Shown in pieces: positions 24,480-33,986 of a stretch of DNA of 64,000 bases. Made by a program: the position numbers and the translations under genes. The notes beneath the pieces were generated by a model. That model made no database searches and was not told the DNA's origin. It saw only the letters and a list, made by a program, of their open reading frames with translations. The stretch is from UBA830 sp038146925 (lineage in GTDB: Bacteria > Pseudomonadota > Alphaproteobacteria > MPNO01 > UBA830): assembly GCA_038146925.1 (NCBI GenBank), contig JAYQSP010000011.1:1302001-1366000 (forward strand), in the 5' to 3' direction. Every line of letters begins with the position of its first letter. Position 1 is the stretch's first letter.

Positions 24480-25838
24480 ATGACAGATAATTCGAACGAC
24501 GTCTCGCCCGTCCTGATCCGTCGCGTCGGCAACGTCAGGGTCCTGTTGCGTGAGAGATTGTGGCTTCAGGTTCTGATTGCCATGGCGCTTGGAATCGGAA
24601 CGGGGTTGCTGCTGACGCCTTCTTCGGGTTGGGTGTCCCCAGGCGCCGGCGCGATTATCACAAGCTGGCTCGCGCTCCCCGGTCAGGCGTTTCTGGCGGC
24701 CATCAAGTTTGTCGTCGTCCCCCTTGTGCTGGCTTCCGTCATCCGGGGCATTGCTGCCGGAGACAACCCCGAAACGGTTGGGCGCATCGGTCTGCAGACG
24801 GTGTTGTTCTTTCTGGCGACAACGGTATGCGCCGTGGCGATCGGGCTGGGTGTCGCCTATGCGTTCTCGCCCGGTTCCCTGATCGACCCGGGACAACTGG
24901 CTGGCGCCTCTGGCTTGACGGCGGCGCAATCGACCGAAGGAGCTGCCGGCAAGGGGATCGCGCTGACCGCGATTCCGCAGCAGATCGTGTCGTTGGTGCC
25001 GACGAATCTTCTGACCGCGCTGGTGCAGGGCGAGATGCTGCATATCGTGATCGGTTCGGCGATTCTGGGCATTGCGTTATTGGCGCTGTCGAACGAGCAG
25101 GCGCGGCCGCTGCTCGATCTGTTGGGCGGACTGCAGGCTGTCTGCATGGTCATCGTGAAATGGGTGCTTCGTTTCGCTCCCATCGCTGTGTTCGGGTTGA
25201 TGGCGGATATCTCCGCCCGGGTCGGGTTGAAGGCGATCACCGGCATGGCCGCCTATGTCGGCACGGTCGTGGCCGGTTTGATTCTGCTGTTCTGTCTGTA
25301 CCTGTTGATCTTGCTGATCATGGCGCGAAAATCTCCGTTCGCCTTTCTGGGAAATACCCGGGAAGCGCTTTTGCTGGCGTTCTCGACCTCAAGCAGCGCG
25401 ACGGTGATGCCGCTATCCCTTCAGATCGCGGAGACCAAGCTGGGGGTGCCTACGCCGGTATCGCGTTTTGTCATACCGCTGGGAACGACCATAAATATGG
25501 GGGGCACGGCGCTTTATCAGGCAGTGGCGGCGCTGTTCCTGGCCCAGGTTTTCGGTATTTCCATCGGGGTCATGGGCATTCTGCTGCTGGTGGTCATGGC
25601 CGTCGGCGCGGCGATCGGGTCGCCGGGCACGCCCGGCGTCGGTATCGTCATCCTCGCGAGTATCCTGGAAACGGTCGGGATTCCCTCGGCAGGGATCGCG
25701 CTGATCATCGGTGTCGACAGAATTCTGGACATGTGCCGGACCGTCGTGAATGTGGGGGGCGACCTTGTGGCGGCAACGGTTATCGGCAAGGGTTTTGAAG
25801 AAACCGTCCCGATAACGGCGGAGTCGAGCAGCGCCTGA
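24480..25838 (+). CDS. Dicarboxylate/amino acid:cation symporter (DAACS, GltP/DctA type)
   Basis: A 452-residue inner membrane transporter of the DAACS family. The serine-rich re-entrant hairpin is FSTSSSATVMP, followed by GTTINMGGTALYQA and the C-terminal IPSAGIALIIGVDRILDMCRTVVNVGGD, where the Asp and Arg set the choice between acidic amino acids and C4-dicarboxylates. The Arg in DMCR favours glutamate/aspartate-type or general dicarboxylate binding; no firm substrate. Its Shine-Dalgarno lies in a strong inverted repeat, implying translational control. Confidence 0.92.
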   Translation: MTDNSNDVSPVLIRRVGNVRVLLRERLWLQVLIAMALGIGTGLLLTPSSGWVSPGAGAIITSWLALPGQAFLAAIKFVVVPLVLASVIRGIAAGDNPETVGRIGLQTVLFFLATTVCAVAIGLGVAYAFSPGSLIDPGQLAGASGLTAAQSTEGAAGKGIALTAIPQQIVSLVPTNLLTALVQGEMLHIVIGSAILGIALLALSNEQARPLLDLLGGLQAVCMVIVKWVLRFAPIAVFGLMADISARVGLKAITGMAAYVGTVVAGLILLFCLYLLILLIMARKSPFAFLGNTREALLLAFSTSSSATVMPLSLQIAETKLGVPTPVSRFVIPLGTTINMGGTALYQAVAALFLAQVFGISIGVMGILLLVVMAVGAAIGSPGTPGVGIVILASILETVGIPSAGIALIIGVDRILDMCRTVVNVGGDLVAATVIGKGFEETVPITAESSSA

Positions 25839-25856
25839 CGGTTACAAGCCAGTCCG

Positions 25857-26054
25857 CTAGCGGTTTCTCAGCGCGATCAGCGCGCGCCGGAGGCCCCACA
25901 TCAGCAGTCCGGCCGCACCGAAGACGATCACCGGTCCGGCCAGTACTTTCAAATCGGTGATCGAACCGTTGGTGTACTGGATCACCGCCCAGATGAGCCC
26001 GAATCCCAGGCCGATCGTGACGTAACGCAGCGCCTCGCGTATGAGCGGAGTCAT
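25857..26054 (-). CDS. 65-residue two-helix membrane protein coupled to xth
   Basis: A small protein starting MTPLIREALRYVTIGLGFGL with two hydrophobic helices (residues about 11-25 and 38-54), a short polar loop and a basic C-terminus (RRALIALRNR). Its ATG overlaps the stop of the exonuclease III gene as ATGA, so it should be translated by reinitiation. No family is recognised. The charge pattern suggests both ends in the cytoplasm. Confidence 0.65.
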   Translation of the reverse strand: MTPLIREALRYVTIGLGFGLIWAVIQYTNGSITDLKVLAGPVIVFGAAGLLMWGLRRALIALRNR

Positions 26055-26821
26055 TCCAGCTCGCACCAGACGGGCGTGTGGTCGGAGGCTTTTTCCTTGC
26101 CTCGCGGTCCGCGGTCGATATCCGCGTCCTTCAGCCGGTCGGCGGCCTGCGGCGACAGCAGCAGATGATCGATGCGGACGCCGAAATCCTTTTGCCAGGC
26201 GCCGCGCTGATAGTCCCAGAAGCTGTATTTGTGCGGTTCCTTGTGAATGACCCGATAGGCGTCCGTCAGCCCCAGATACAGCATGCGCCGGAACCGGTTG
26301 CGGCTCTCCGGCAGGCACAGCGCGTCGTCGGCCCAGCCTTCCGGGTCGTGTACGTCCTCGTCGGTAGGCACGATGTTGTAGTCGCCGCCGAATACGATCG
26401 CTTCGTCCAGCTTCAGCCTTTCGCGCATGTGGTCGCACAGGCATTCCATCCAGCGCAGCTTGTAGTCGTATTTCTCTCCCGGGGCGGGGTTGCCGTTCGG
26501 CAGATAGATTGAAGCGACGCGAAAACCCGCCGTGAATCCCTCGATATAGCGGGCCTGATCGTCGTCTTCGTTGCCCGGCAGGCCGCGCGTCACGTCCTCT
26601 ATGGGCGATTTCGACAGAATACCGACGCCGTTGAAGTTCTTCTGACCGTGAATTTCCAAGTTGTAGCCGCGGTCTTCGATCTCGAGGCGCGGAAAGGTTT
26701 CATCCGTGGCCTTCAGTTCCTGCAACAGAGCCACATCGGGTTCGAATTCGTCGAGCCATTCCAGCACCCGGGGAAGTCGGGCGCGGATCGAGTTTACGTT
26801 CCAGGTAGCGATGACGGTCAC
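26051..26821 (-). CDS. xth: Exodeoxyribonuclease III (AP endonuclease)
   Basis: A 256-residue metal-dependent nuclease that cleaves abasic sites and degrades 3' ends in base excision repair. The catalytic set is intact: WNVNSIR near the N-terminus, LQELKATDE (Glu metal ligand), VFGGDYNIVPTDEDV (Asp/Asn) and the terminal SDHTPV His. The conserved GVRIDHLLLS segment confirms the ExoIII rather than the plant/human APE-like branch. It is followed, with an ATGA overlap, by the small membrane protein. Confidence 0.95.
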   Translation of the reverse strand: MTVIATWNVNSIRARLPRVLEWLDEFEPDVALLQELKATDETFPRLEIEDRGYNLEIHGQKNFNGVGILSKSPIEDVTRGLPGNEDDDQARYIEGFTAGFRVASIYLPNGNPAPGEKYDYKLRWMECLCDHMRERLKLDEAIVFGGDYNIVPTDEDVHDPEGWADDALCLPESRNRFRRMLYLGLTDAYRVIHKEPHKYSFWDYQRGAWQKDFGVRIDHLLLSPQAADRLKDADIDRGPRGKEKASDHTPVWCELE

Positions 26822-26900
26822 GATACTGTCCGGAAGATTCGTTGTCGGCGCAATCTAACCGGAATGGCGTCGCAGCGACAGGGGGCGAACCGTTCAAATG

Positions 26901-27254
26901 TCAGAGCGCGAACGACGTACCGCAGCCGCAGGTCGAAGCGGCGTTCGGGTTCTCGATGGAGAAATAGGCGCCGATCAGTTCAGTCTTGTAGCCGATTTCG
27001 GATCCCGCGAGGTAGTCCCAGGACATCTCGTCAATGACGACCGTTATGCCATCTTTTTCAATGGTTTGATCGTCGTCATTAATCTGATCATCGAAGGTGA
27101 AGCTGTACTGAAAACCGGAACAGCCGCCGCCATCCACGGCAACCCGCAGCATCTTGCCGGCGTGGTCGTCCTCGGCGTGCAGTTCCTTCAGCCGGGCAAC
27201 GGCGGAATCGCTGACCGTGATCTGCTTCGATGCGTCGATGTGTCCGTCTGGCAT
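26901..27254 (-). CDS. erpA: A-type iron-sulfur cluster insertion protein
   Basis: A 117-residue HesB/IscA-like carrier. The three cluster-binding cysteines are in GGGCSGFQYSF and at the C-terminal STCGCGTSF (C-x-C). ErpA receives clusters from the Isc or Suf machinery and delivers them to apoproteins; standalone copies next to dgt are usual in alphaproteobacteria and are taken as ErpA. It is transcribed divergently from dgt, with 140 bp between starts. IscA or SufA is the alternative name, but no isc/suf genes are nearby. Confidence 0.9.
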   Translation of the reverse strand: MPDGHIDASKQITVSDSAVARLKELHAEDDHAGKMLRVAVDGGGCSGFQYSFTFDDQINDDDQTIEKDGITVVIDEMSWDYLAGSEIGYKTELIGAYFSIENPNAASTCGCGTSFAL

Positions 27255-27394
27255 GGTTCGCTACTCTCGTGCGTCCCCCGATTTTGTATGTTGAAGTAAA
27301 GGTTCCGTCAACGTCGGTCGCGACGATCGACGAATCCGCCGAAAACCTGCCGATTCCGTTGCAGCGCCTGATGGGCAGGTTTACCTTGCGGGTT

Positions 27395-28579
27395 ATGAGC
27401 CCCGCCGACGGATCCCTGCCCACGTCCAGCCTCGCACCCTATGCGTGCCATCCGGCGCTGTCGCGGGGGCGCATTTTCGCGGAAGACGAAAGCCCGACAC
27501 GCACTGTTTACCAGCGGGACCGGGACAGGATCATCCATTCCGGCGCTTTCCGCCGCCTGAAGCACAAGACGCAGGTATTCGTCTATCACGAAGGCGATTA
27601 TTACCGCACGCGGCTGACCCACAGCCTGGAAGTGGCCCAGATTGCGCGCTCGCTCGCCCGGTCGCTGTCGGTGGACGAGGATCTGGCCGAGGCACTGGCG
27701 CTGGCCCACGATCTCGGCCATACGCCGTTCGGGCATGCGGGCGAAGAGGCGCTGGACGAGGCCATGCAGCCCCATGGCGGCTTCGACCACAACGGGCAGA
27801 CATTGCGCATCATCACCGCGCTGGAAGCGCGATATGCCGAGTTCGACGGGCTGAACCTGACCTGGGAAACCCTGGAAGGCATCGCCAAGCACAACGGGCC
27901 GCTGTCGGGCGATCTGCCCTGGGCGCTGAACGAGTACACGTCGAAACATGATCTCGAACTCCACACATGGCCGGGCATCGAGGCACAGATAGCCGCGCTT
28001 TCAGACGACATTGCCTATCATTCCCACGATGTGAACGACGGACTTCGGGCCGGGTTGTTTGCGATTGACGATCTTGCCGACGTGCCGATCCTGGGCCCGA
28101 TCATCGCGGAAGTGCGTAAGAAATATCCCGATCTGCAAAAAAGCAGACTGTTTCACGAAACCGGCCGGCGCCTCATCAATGTGATGGTCAACGACCTGCT
28201 GGCGGAAACCGCGCGGCGTATTTCGGCGGCGCGGCCGGGTTCTGTCCATGATGTGCGTCATCACGGCGGACCGCTGGTCGCGTTTTCGGAACAGCTGGAA
28301 GCCGACAACCGCGCCTTGAAAGCCTTTTTGTTCGAGCGCATGTATCGGCATTACCGGGTTAACCGCATGACGAGCAAGGCGCGCAGGGTGGTCGCCGACC
28401 TGTTCACGCTGTATGTGGACGAACCGGAATGCCTGCCGGAGGAATGGCGCCCCGGCGCCGAACATCTGGACCGTACCATGCGCGCGCGCCATGTGGCGGA
28501 TTACATCGCCGGGATGACGGACCGGTTCGCGCTGGACGAGCACCGCCGGCTATACGACCTATACGAAGAGAACAGATGA
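27395..28579 (+). CDS. dgt: Deoxyguanosinetriphosphate triphosphohydrolase-like HD protein
   Basis: A 394-residue HD-superfamily dNTP triphosphohydrolase. The metal-binding residues are in TRLTHSLEVAQIAR and LAHDLGHTPFGHAGE (H...HD...D), and SDDIAYHSHDVNDGL completes the site. It hydrolyses dGTP or other dNTPs to nucleoside and triphosphate. Among several in-frame starts, MSPADGSLPTSSLAPYA at 27395 fits homologues best although the Shine-Dalgarno is weak. Its stop overlaps the argS start (ATGA); dgt-argS-SPOR-nagZ-scpAB is a conserved alphaproteobacterial run. Confidence 0.92.
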   Translation: MSPADGSLPTSSLAPYACHPALSRGRIFAEDESPTRTVYQRDRDRIIHSGAFRRLKHKTQVFVYHEGDYYRTRLTHSLEVAQIARSLARSLSVDEDLAEALALAHDLGHTPFGHAGEEALDEAMQPHGGFDHNGQTLRIITALEARYAEFDGLNLTWETLEGIAKHNGPLSGDLPWALNEYTSKHDLELHTWPGIEAQIAALSDDIAYHSHDVNDGLRAGLFAIDDLADVPILGPIIAEVRKKYPDLQKSRLFHETGRRLINVMVNDLLAETARRISAARPGSVHDVRHHGGPLVAFSEQLEADNRALKAFLFERMYRHYRVNRMTSKARRVVADLFTLYVDEPECLPEEWRPGAEHLDRTMRARHVADYIAGMTDRFALDEHRRLYDLYEENR

Positions 28580-30330
28580 ACGTTTTCAATCATTATCGAG
28601 CCGCCATCGAGGAAATCGTCGGCGGTCTGACGGCCGATGGCACGATGCCGGCGGACCTGGCCCTGAACCGGATATCGGTCGAACCGCCGCGCGATCCCTC
28701 GCATGGCGATATTTCGACCAATGTCGCCATGGTGCTGGCGAAACCCGCCGGCCGGAAGCCGCGCGATCTGGCCGGGATGATCGCCGGCCGGCTGTCGGAA
28801 TCCGACGGCGTCGACAGTGTGGACATCGCGGGGCCGGGTTTCATCAACCTGCGTCTGGATGCCGGTCTGTGGCAGCGACAGATTGCGGAGATCCTGCAGG
28901 CGGGCGTGTCTTACGGCGATACCGATATCGGTGCGGGTCAACCGATCAATGTCGAATACGTGTCCGCCAATCCGACCGGACCGATGCATGTCGGCCATGC
29001 CCGCGGTGCGGTGATCGGCGACGTGCTGGCGGCGTTGCTGGCCAAGGCCGGGTTCGACGTGACCCGCGAATACTATATCAACGACGCCGGCGTGCAGGTC
29101 GATGTGCTGGCCCGATCCGCACATCTCCGCTATCGCGAAGCGCTGGGCGAGAATATCGGCGAAATCCCGGACGGTCTTTATCCCGGCGACTATCTGGTGC
29201 ATGTCGGTCATGCGCTGGCCGAGACGCAGGGTGACGCCCTGCTGTCCGCGCCGGAGGAGGAATGGCTGCCCGTCGTCCGCGATGTCGCGATCAGCGAGAT
29301 GATGGAACTGATCCGCGAAGACCTAGCCGCGCTTGGCATAGAGCATCAGGTATTCCGCTCGGAACGGTCGCTCCATGACGAAGACGCCATTTCTGCCGTT
29401 GTGTCCGAACTCGAAGATCGGGATCTCGTTTACTGGGGCACGCTGGAGCCGCCCAAGGGCCAGAAACCCGACGACTGGGAAGAGCGTGAACAATATTTAT
29501 TCCGCTCCACCGGGTTCGGTGACGATATCGACCGGCCGCTGAAGAAATCGGACGGCAGCTGGACGTATTTCGCCGCCGATGTGGCCTACCATCTGGACAA
29601 ATTCCGCCGCGGTTTTGGCGAAATGGTCGACGTCTGGGGCGCCGATCACAAAGGGTACATCAGGCGCATGCAGGCGGCGGTAGAAGCCACCACCGACGGC
29701 AAGGGCGTCCTCGACGTGCGTATCTGCAATCTGGTCAATCTGTTCGAAAACGGCGAGCCCGTGCGCATGTCCAAGCGGGCAGGGACCTTCGTCACCCTGC
29801 GCGAAGTCGTTGACCAGGTCGGCAAGGACGTCGTCCGCTTCATGATGCTGACGCGCGGCAACGAGGCGCCTCTCGATTTCGATCTGAAGCAGGCGCTGGA
29901 ACAATCCCGCGACAATCCGGTGTTCTACGTGCAGTACGCCCACGCCCGCGCCTGTTCGGTCCTGCGCAACGCCGGCGACCAGATGCCGGGTCTTTCGGTT
30001 GACGATTCGAGCCTCGCGAAAGCTGATATGTCATCGCTGACCGACGAGGCGGAACTGACTTTGATGAAATTGCTGGCAGGGTGGCCGAGGCTGGTGGAAA
30101 CTGCGGCGCTGGCGCGCGAACCGCACCGCATCGCATATTATCTGAACGATATCGCCGCCGCTTTTCACGGTCTCTGGAACAAGGGGAACGAAGATACATC
30201 GCTCCGTTTCCTGATACCGGAAAACGAAAACGGCACCCTGGCGCGGTTGGGAATGGTCCGGGCGATGGCGGTTGTGATAGCCTCGGGGCTCGCGGTCATG
30301 GGTGTGAAACCGGTTGAGGAGATGCGCTGA
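28576..30330 (+). CDS. argS: Arginyl-tRNA synthetase
   Basis: A 584-residue class Ia synthetase. Features in order: the N-terminal Add-1 domain, the HIGH motif as HVGHARG in NPTGPMHVGHARG (residue about 139), and the KMSKS-like loop as RMSKRAGTF near residue 396. The C-terminal helical DALR anticodon-binding domain includes YVQYAHARACSVLRNA and ends with AMAVVIASGLAVMGV. Arginine activation requires bound tRNA. Coupled on both sides: ATGA with dgt and TGATG with the SPOR gene. Confidence 0.97.
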   Translation: MNVFNHYRAAIEEIVGGLTADGTMPADLALNRISVEPPRDPSHGDISTNVAMVLAKPAGRKPRDLAGMIAGRLSESDGVDSVDIAGPGFINLRLDAGLWQRQIAEILQAGVSYGDTDIGAGQPINVEYVSANPTGPMHVGHARGAVIGDVLAALLAKAGFDVTREYYINDAGVQVDVLARSAHLRYREALGENIGEIPDGLYPGDYLVHVGHALAETQGDALLSAPEEEWLPVVRDVAISEMMELIREDLAALGIEHQVFRSERSLHDEDAISAVVSELEDRDLVYWGTLEPPKGQKPDDWEEREQYLFRSTGFGDDIDRPLKKSDGSWTYFAADVAYHLDKFRRGFGEMVDVWGADHKGYIRRMQAAVEATTDGKGVLDVRICNLVNLFENGEPVRMSKRAGTFVTLREVVDQVGKDVVRFMMLTRGNEAPLDFDLKQALEQSRDNPVFYVQYAHARACSVLRNAGDQMPGLSVDDSSLAKADMSSLTDEAELTLMKLLAGWPRLVETAALAREPHRIAYYLNDIAAAFHGLWNKGNEDTSLRFLIPENENGTLARLGMVRAMAVVIASGLAVMGVKPVEEMR

Positions 30331-31184
30331 TGGCAGACGATTTTCGACCCGCGGAGGGTGACCGGATCGTGGCCCGTGACAGGGCGCCCGACGTTCCCCG
30401 ATACGGTCGCCGCGGCCGGCGGATCATGACGGGCCTTGTCGCCATCGCGGCCATTCTCGGTTTTGGCGTCGTGATTCTCTATGCCTACAACAAGGGCCGC
30501 CAGGAAGGCGCGGGTACTGCGCCGCCGGTCATTCAGGCGCAGGAAGGCCCGTTGAAAGTGCGTCCCGAAAGCCCCGGCGGAATGAAAGTGCCCAATCAGG
30601 ATAAGGAAGTGTTTACCCGGCTGGAAGCGGAAAAACAGCCGGAGCGGGTAGAGCGCCTGTTACCGCCGCCCGAAAAACCGATGACGCCGCCGGCGCCGGT
30701 CGCCATGGAGCAAGAAAAGGCGGCCAGTGTGGAACCCGCCGCCGGGGCGCCTGCTGCGTCGGCAGAATCTGAACTGCCCCCGCCGCCGCCGCTGACGAAG
30801 AAGGAACTCAAAATACCGAAGGTCAAACCGCCTCCGGTCGCCCCGGCGCCCGCCAAGACAGTGGAAACAGAGAAACCGCCCGTGAAAACGGCTGCCAAAA
30901 CCGCGTCGAAAGCACCGGCCGCCTCCGCATCGGGACGCTATCGCATTCAGATTTCGTCTCTGCGCTCCGAAGCGGCGCTGCGGAAGAACTGGACGTCTAT
31001 CCGGAACAAGCACAAAGATCTGCTCGGTAATCTGCCGCTGATTGTGGAACGCACCGTCCTAAGCGGCGGTCGCGGCACCTATTACCGCATGCAGGCAGGG
31101 CCGCTCGCTTCGAAGTCCCAGGCGTCCAGCCTCTGCAGCCGGTTAAAACAGCGAAAGCTGAGCTGTCTCGTTGTCCGGCGCTGA
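30330..31184 (+). CDS. SPOR-domain membrane protein
   Basis: A 284-residue bitopic protein: basic cytoplasmic N-terminus, one transmembrane helix (residues about 34-52, TGLVAIAAILGFGVVILYA), a long proline/lysine/alanine-rich periplasmic linker and a C-terminal SPOR domain (RYRIQISSLRSEAALRKNW ... YYRMQAGPLASKSQA) which binds glycan strands stripped of stem peptides at division septa. It sits between argS and nagZ, a conserved position, and the neighbouring nagZ supports a peptidoglycan role. Start overlaps the argS stop (TGATG). Confidence 0.9.
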   Translation: MADDFRPAEGDRIVARDRAPDVPRYGRRGRRIMTGLVAIAAILGFGVVILYAYNKGRQEGAGTAPPVIQAQEGPLKVRPESPGGMKVPNQDKEVFTRLEAEKQPERVERLLPPPEKPMTPPAPVAMEQEKAASVEPAAGAPAASAESELPPPPPLTKKELKIPKVKPPPVAPAPAKTVETEKPPVKTAAKTASKAPAASASGRYRIQISSLRSEAALRKNWTSIRNKHKDLLGNLPLIVERTVLSGGRGTYYRMQAGPLASKSQASSLCSRLKQRKLSCLVVRR

Positions 31185-32196
31185 TCCCGCGCCGGCGGCT
31201 GTAGTCTTCGGCTGTGTCGGATTGTCCCTGACAGCGGACGAGAAGGCGCTTTTCCGGGCATGCAACCCTGCCGGCTACATTCTGTTCGCGCGCAATATAG
31301 ATACACCGGATCAGGTACGCCGTCTGACCGACGATTTTCGCGACCTCTCCGGCAACGACGAAATTCTCGTCCTGATCGACCAGGAAGGCGGACGCGTACA
31401 GCGGCTGCGACCGCCTCACTGGCCCGACTACCCGGCGATGCGGCCGTTTGGCGACCGGGCGGTTTCGGGTCCGAATGAAGCGGCCCACTGCCTGCGGCTC
31501 AACTATCGACTGATCGCCGCCGACCTCGAGGCGCTCGGGATCAATGTGGACTGCGCACCGGTTCTGGACCTGCCCGTCACAGGCAGTCACGAAATCATCG
31601 GCGACCGGGCATTTTCCAACGATCCGGCCCTCGTCGCACATCTCGGACGGGCGGTCTGCGATGGGCTTTTGCAGGGCGGAGTGTTGCCGGTGATCAAACA
31701 TATCCCCGGACATGGAAGAGCTTTTGCCGACAGTCACCTGGAACTTCCGCGGGTGGACACGCCGCTGGATGAACTGCGGCGCACCGATTTCGCCCCGTTC
31801 GTGGAACTTTGCGACGCCCCGGCGGGCATGACGGCGCATATCGTGTACGAAGCCATCGATGCAGGCGGCCCCGGCAGTTCCTCCCCGGCAGTCGTTCAGG
31901 AGACAATCCGCGGGGATATCGGTTTCGACGGCTTGCTGTTCTCAGACGATATCTGCATGAAAGCCCTGTCGGGCCCGCTCGGCGCGCGGGTGATGTCGGT
32001 TCTGGACGCGGGGTGCGACCTTGCGCTCCACTGCGACGGCGATTTTGACGACATGGCGGCGATCGCGGAAACCTGTCCCCCGATGCGGCCGGAATCTCTG
32101 GTTCGCCTCAATTCCGCCGCAGAGCGGATGGATGATTCGGATGATTTCGACGCGGATGACGCCAAACGGCGGATTTCTGCGTTTCTTGAAGGCTGA
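31171..32196 (+). CDS. nagZ: Beta-N-acetylhexosaminidase
   Basis: A 341-residue family 3 glycosidase that removes N-acetylglucosamine from muropeptides during wall recycling. The conserved KHIPGHGRAFADSHLELP loop supplies the His of the catalytic dyad, and LLFSDDICMKAL supplies the nucleophilic Asp. It has no signal peptide, as expected for cytoplasmic NagZ. It starts with TTG at 31171, 14 bp inside the end of the SPOR gene, and no better ATG exists before the conserved GCVGLSLTADEK. Confidence 0.94.
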   Translation: MSGADPAPAAVVFGCVGLSLTADEKALFRACNPAGYILFARNIDTPDQVRRLTDDFRDLSGNDEILVLIDQEGGRVQRLRPPHWPDYPAMRPFGDRAVSGPNEAAHCLRLNYRLIAADLEALGINVDCAPVLDLPVTGSHEIIGDRAFSNDPALVAHLGRAVCDGLLQGGVLPVIKHIPGHGRAFADSHLELPRVDTPLDELRRTDFAPFVELCDAPAGMTAHIVYEAIDAGGPGSSSPAVVQETIRGDIGFDGLLFSDDICMKALSGPLGARVMSVLDAGCDLALHCDGDFDDMAAIAETCPPMRPESLVRLNSAAERMDDSDDFDADDAKRRISAFLEG

Positions 32197-32298
32197 CAGG
32201 CCCTCAGTCGTGCGGATTGGCGGTTAGCCTGCGACCTGCGGAAACCTTATAATCCGGGCTTATCGGCGTTGCAGGCTTTGGAAGGGGATACGGACGGC

Positions 32299-33084
32299 AT
32301 GTCCGAAACCACGGACACATTCGAAGAAGAACCGGTTCGCGAGATGTACGATCTCGTCCTCGATCTGGACGGGTTCGAGGGACCGATTGATCTGCTTCTG
32401 ACGCTGGCGCGGCAGCAAAAGGTCGATCTGACCAGAATATCGATCCTGAAGCTGGCCGAGCAGTATTTGTCCTTCATCACGGCGGCCAAACAACTGCGCC
32501 TTGAAATCGCGGCGGACTACCTCGTCATGGCGGCCTGGCTCGCCTATCTCAAATCCCGCCTGCTTCTGCCGGAGACCGAAGAAGACGAAGAAGCGACAGG
32601 TCCGGAACTGGCCGAGGCGCTGACGTTTCAGCTGCGGCGACTGGATGCGATGCGGGATGCCGGAGAAAAACTGCTGGTCATGCCGCGTCTTGGGCGCGAT
32701 GTGTTCGCGCGCGGCGCACCGGAAGGCATGGAAGTCGTCAGAACGCCGGTCTACGAAGTGTCGCTTTACGACATGCTGAAGGCCTATGGCGACAACCGGC
32801 GCCGCGTCACGGCATCTCATCTGACCATCGAGGCCACGCAACTGTTCTCGCTCAGCGAAGCGATCGAACGGCTGCGAGGCATTATCGGAAATGTCGGCGA
32901 CTGGACCGCGCTGAGTGCGTTCCTTCCGGAAAACCTGACCGATGGAATCGTCCGGCGGTCCGCCGTCGCGTCGACTTTCGCCGCCAGTCTGGAACTTGTG
33001 AAGGAAGGCAAGGCGAATATTCGCCAGTCCAGCGCCTTCGGGCCGATTTTTGTAAAAGGGAAGGAAACGGTCGCAAATGGTTGA
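32299..33084 (+). CDS. scpA: Segregation and condensation protein A
   Basis: A 261-residue kleisin that bridges SMC heads. The N-terminal helix begins with LDGFEGPIDLLLTLARQQKVDL, a ScpA signature; the C-terminal winged helix contacts the SMC cap. The ATG at 32299 has GAAGGGGAT upstream, so it is favoured over the TTG at 32269. The last 8 bp overlap scpB. ScpA, ScpB and SMC together compact and segregate the chromosome; smc is not in the window. Confidence 0.93.
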   Translation: MSETTDTFEEEPVREMYDLVLDLDGFEGPIDLLLTLARQQKVDLTRISILKLAEQYLSFITAAKQLRLEIAADYLVMAAWLAYLKSRLLLPETEEDEEATGPELAEALTFQLRRLDAMRDAGEKLLVMPRLGRDVFARGAPEGMEVVRTPVYEVSLYDMLKAYGDNRRRVTASHLTIEATQLFSLSEAIERLRGIIGNVGDWTALSAFLPENLTDGIVRRSAVASTFAASLELVKEGKANIRQSSAFGPIFVKGKETVANG

Positions 33085-33931
33085 AGTTGCGCAGGAAATT
33101 ATGGAATCCCCCGACAACGATACGGTCGAGGATATGGCCGGCGAAACGGTCGGCGACGGTCCCGAATGCGAAACGGCCGAAGAAGCTGCGGAATACGCGG
33201 ATATCACCCAGGAAGTCCGGATCGTCGAGGCGCTGCTGTTCGCGGCAACGGAACCCGTCAGCACGGATTTCCTGGCCGAACGTCTGCCGGAAGGCTCGGA
33301 TATCGGGGCGATTCTTCAGGATATCCAGTCGCTTTACGAAGGACGCGGCGTCAATCTTGCCCGGGTCGCGGGGCGGTGGTCGTTGCGGACGGCGGAAGAC
33401 CTGTCGCCGCACCTGCGGATCGAACGGAAAGTCAGCCGTAAACCGTCGCGCGCGGCCGTGGAATCGCTGGCCATCATTGCCTATCACCAGCCCGTCACGC
33501 GCAGCGAAGTTGAAGAAATACGGGGCGTTTCGGTCAGCAAGGGGTCGTTCGATGTGCTGCTCGAAGCTGGCTGGATCAAACCCGTCGGCCGGCGGCGGAC
33601 GCCCGGTCGTCCGACTACGTGGGGCACGACGCCGGCGTTCCTGGAAGAATTCGGGCTGGATTCCCTGGCGGATCTGCCGGGTATCGACGAACTGAAAGCT
33701 TCCGGTCTGCTGGATACGCGCCCCGCGGGCACGATCATCGGCGACACCGGCGAAATGTATCCGGATGCCGTCGCGGAAGGAGCTCCCGAGGAAGAGGAAG
33801 CGGAAGAACTGTCCGACGGTGACGATGTCGCCGCCGCCGACTCGACCGCTGCCGGAACAGAAGAGGCGGGAGCCGCGGAAGCGGTTGCCGCTGCCGATGA
33901 AGACGAAAACGAAGAAGAGCGGCAGGAATAA
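33077..33931 (+). CDS. scpB: Segregation and condensation protein B
   Basis: A 284-residue ScpB with two winged-helix domains (residues about 45-205): RIVEALLFAATEPVS, AAVESLAIIAYHQPVTRSEVEEIRGV and GRRRTPGRPTTWGTTPAFLEEFGL are the conserved blocks. The C-terminal 80 residues are a disordered acidic tail rich in Glu and Ala (EEEEAEELSDGDDVAAADS...), longer than in many homologues. Starts inside scpA by an 8-bp overlap, so translation is coupled. A possible 7-bp hairpin (GCTATTG/CAATAGC) follows the stop. Confidence 0.93.
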   Translation: MVEVAQEIMESPDNDTVEDMAGETVGDGPECETAEEAAEYADITQEVRIVEALLFAATEPVSTDFLAERLPEGSDIGAILQDIQSLYEGRGVNLARVAGRWSLRTAEDLSPHLRIERKVSRKPSRAAVESLAIIAYHQPVTRSEVEEIRGVSVSKGSFDVLLEAGWIKPVGRRRTPGRPTTWGTTPAFLEEFGLDSLADLPGIDELKASGLLDTRPAGTIIGDTGEMYPDAVAEGAPEEEEAEELSDGDDVAAADSTAAGTEEAGAAEAVAAADEDENEEERQE

Positions 33932-33986
33932 TTCTGATCATTCTTCGATTGCTATTGAGACCGGCTCGCAATAGCTTCTCGCCAGC

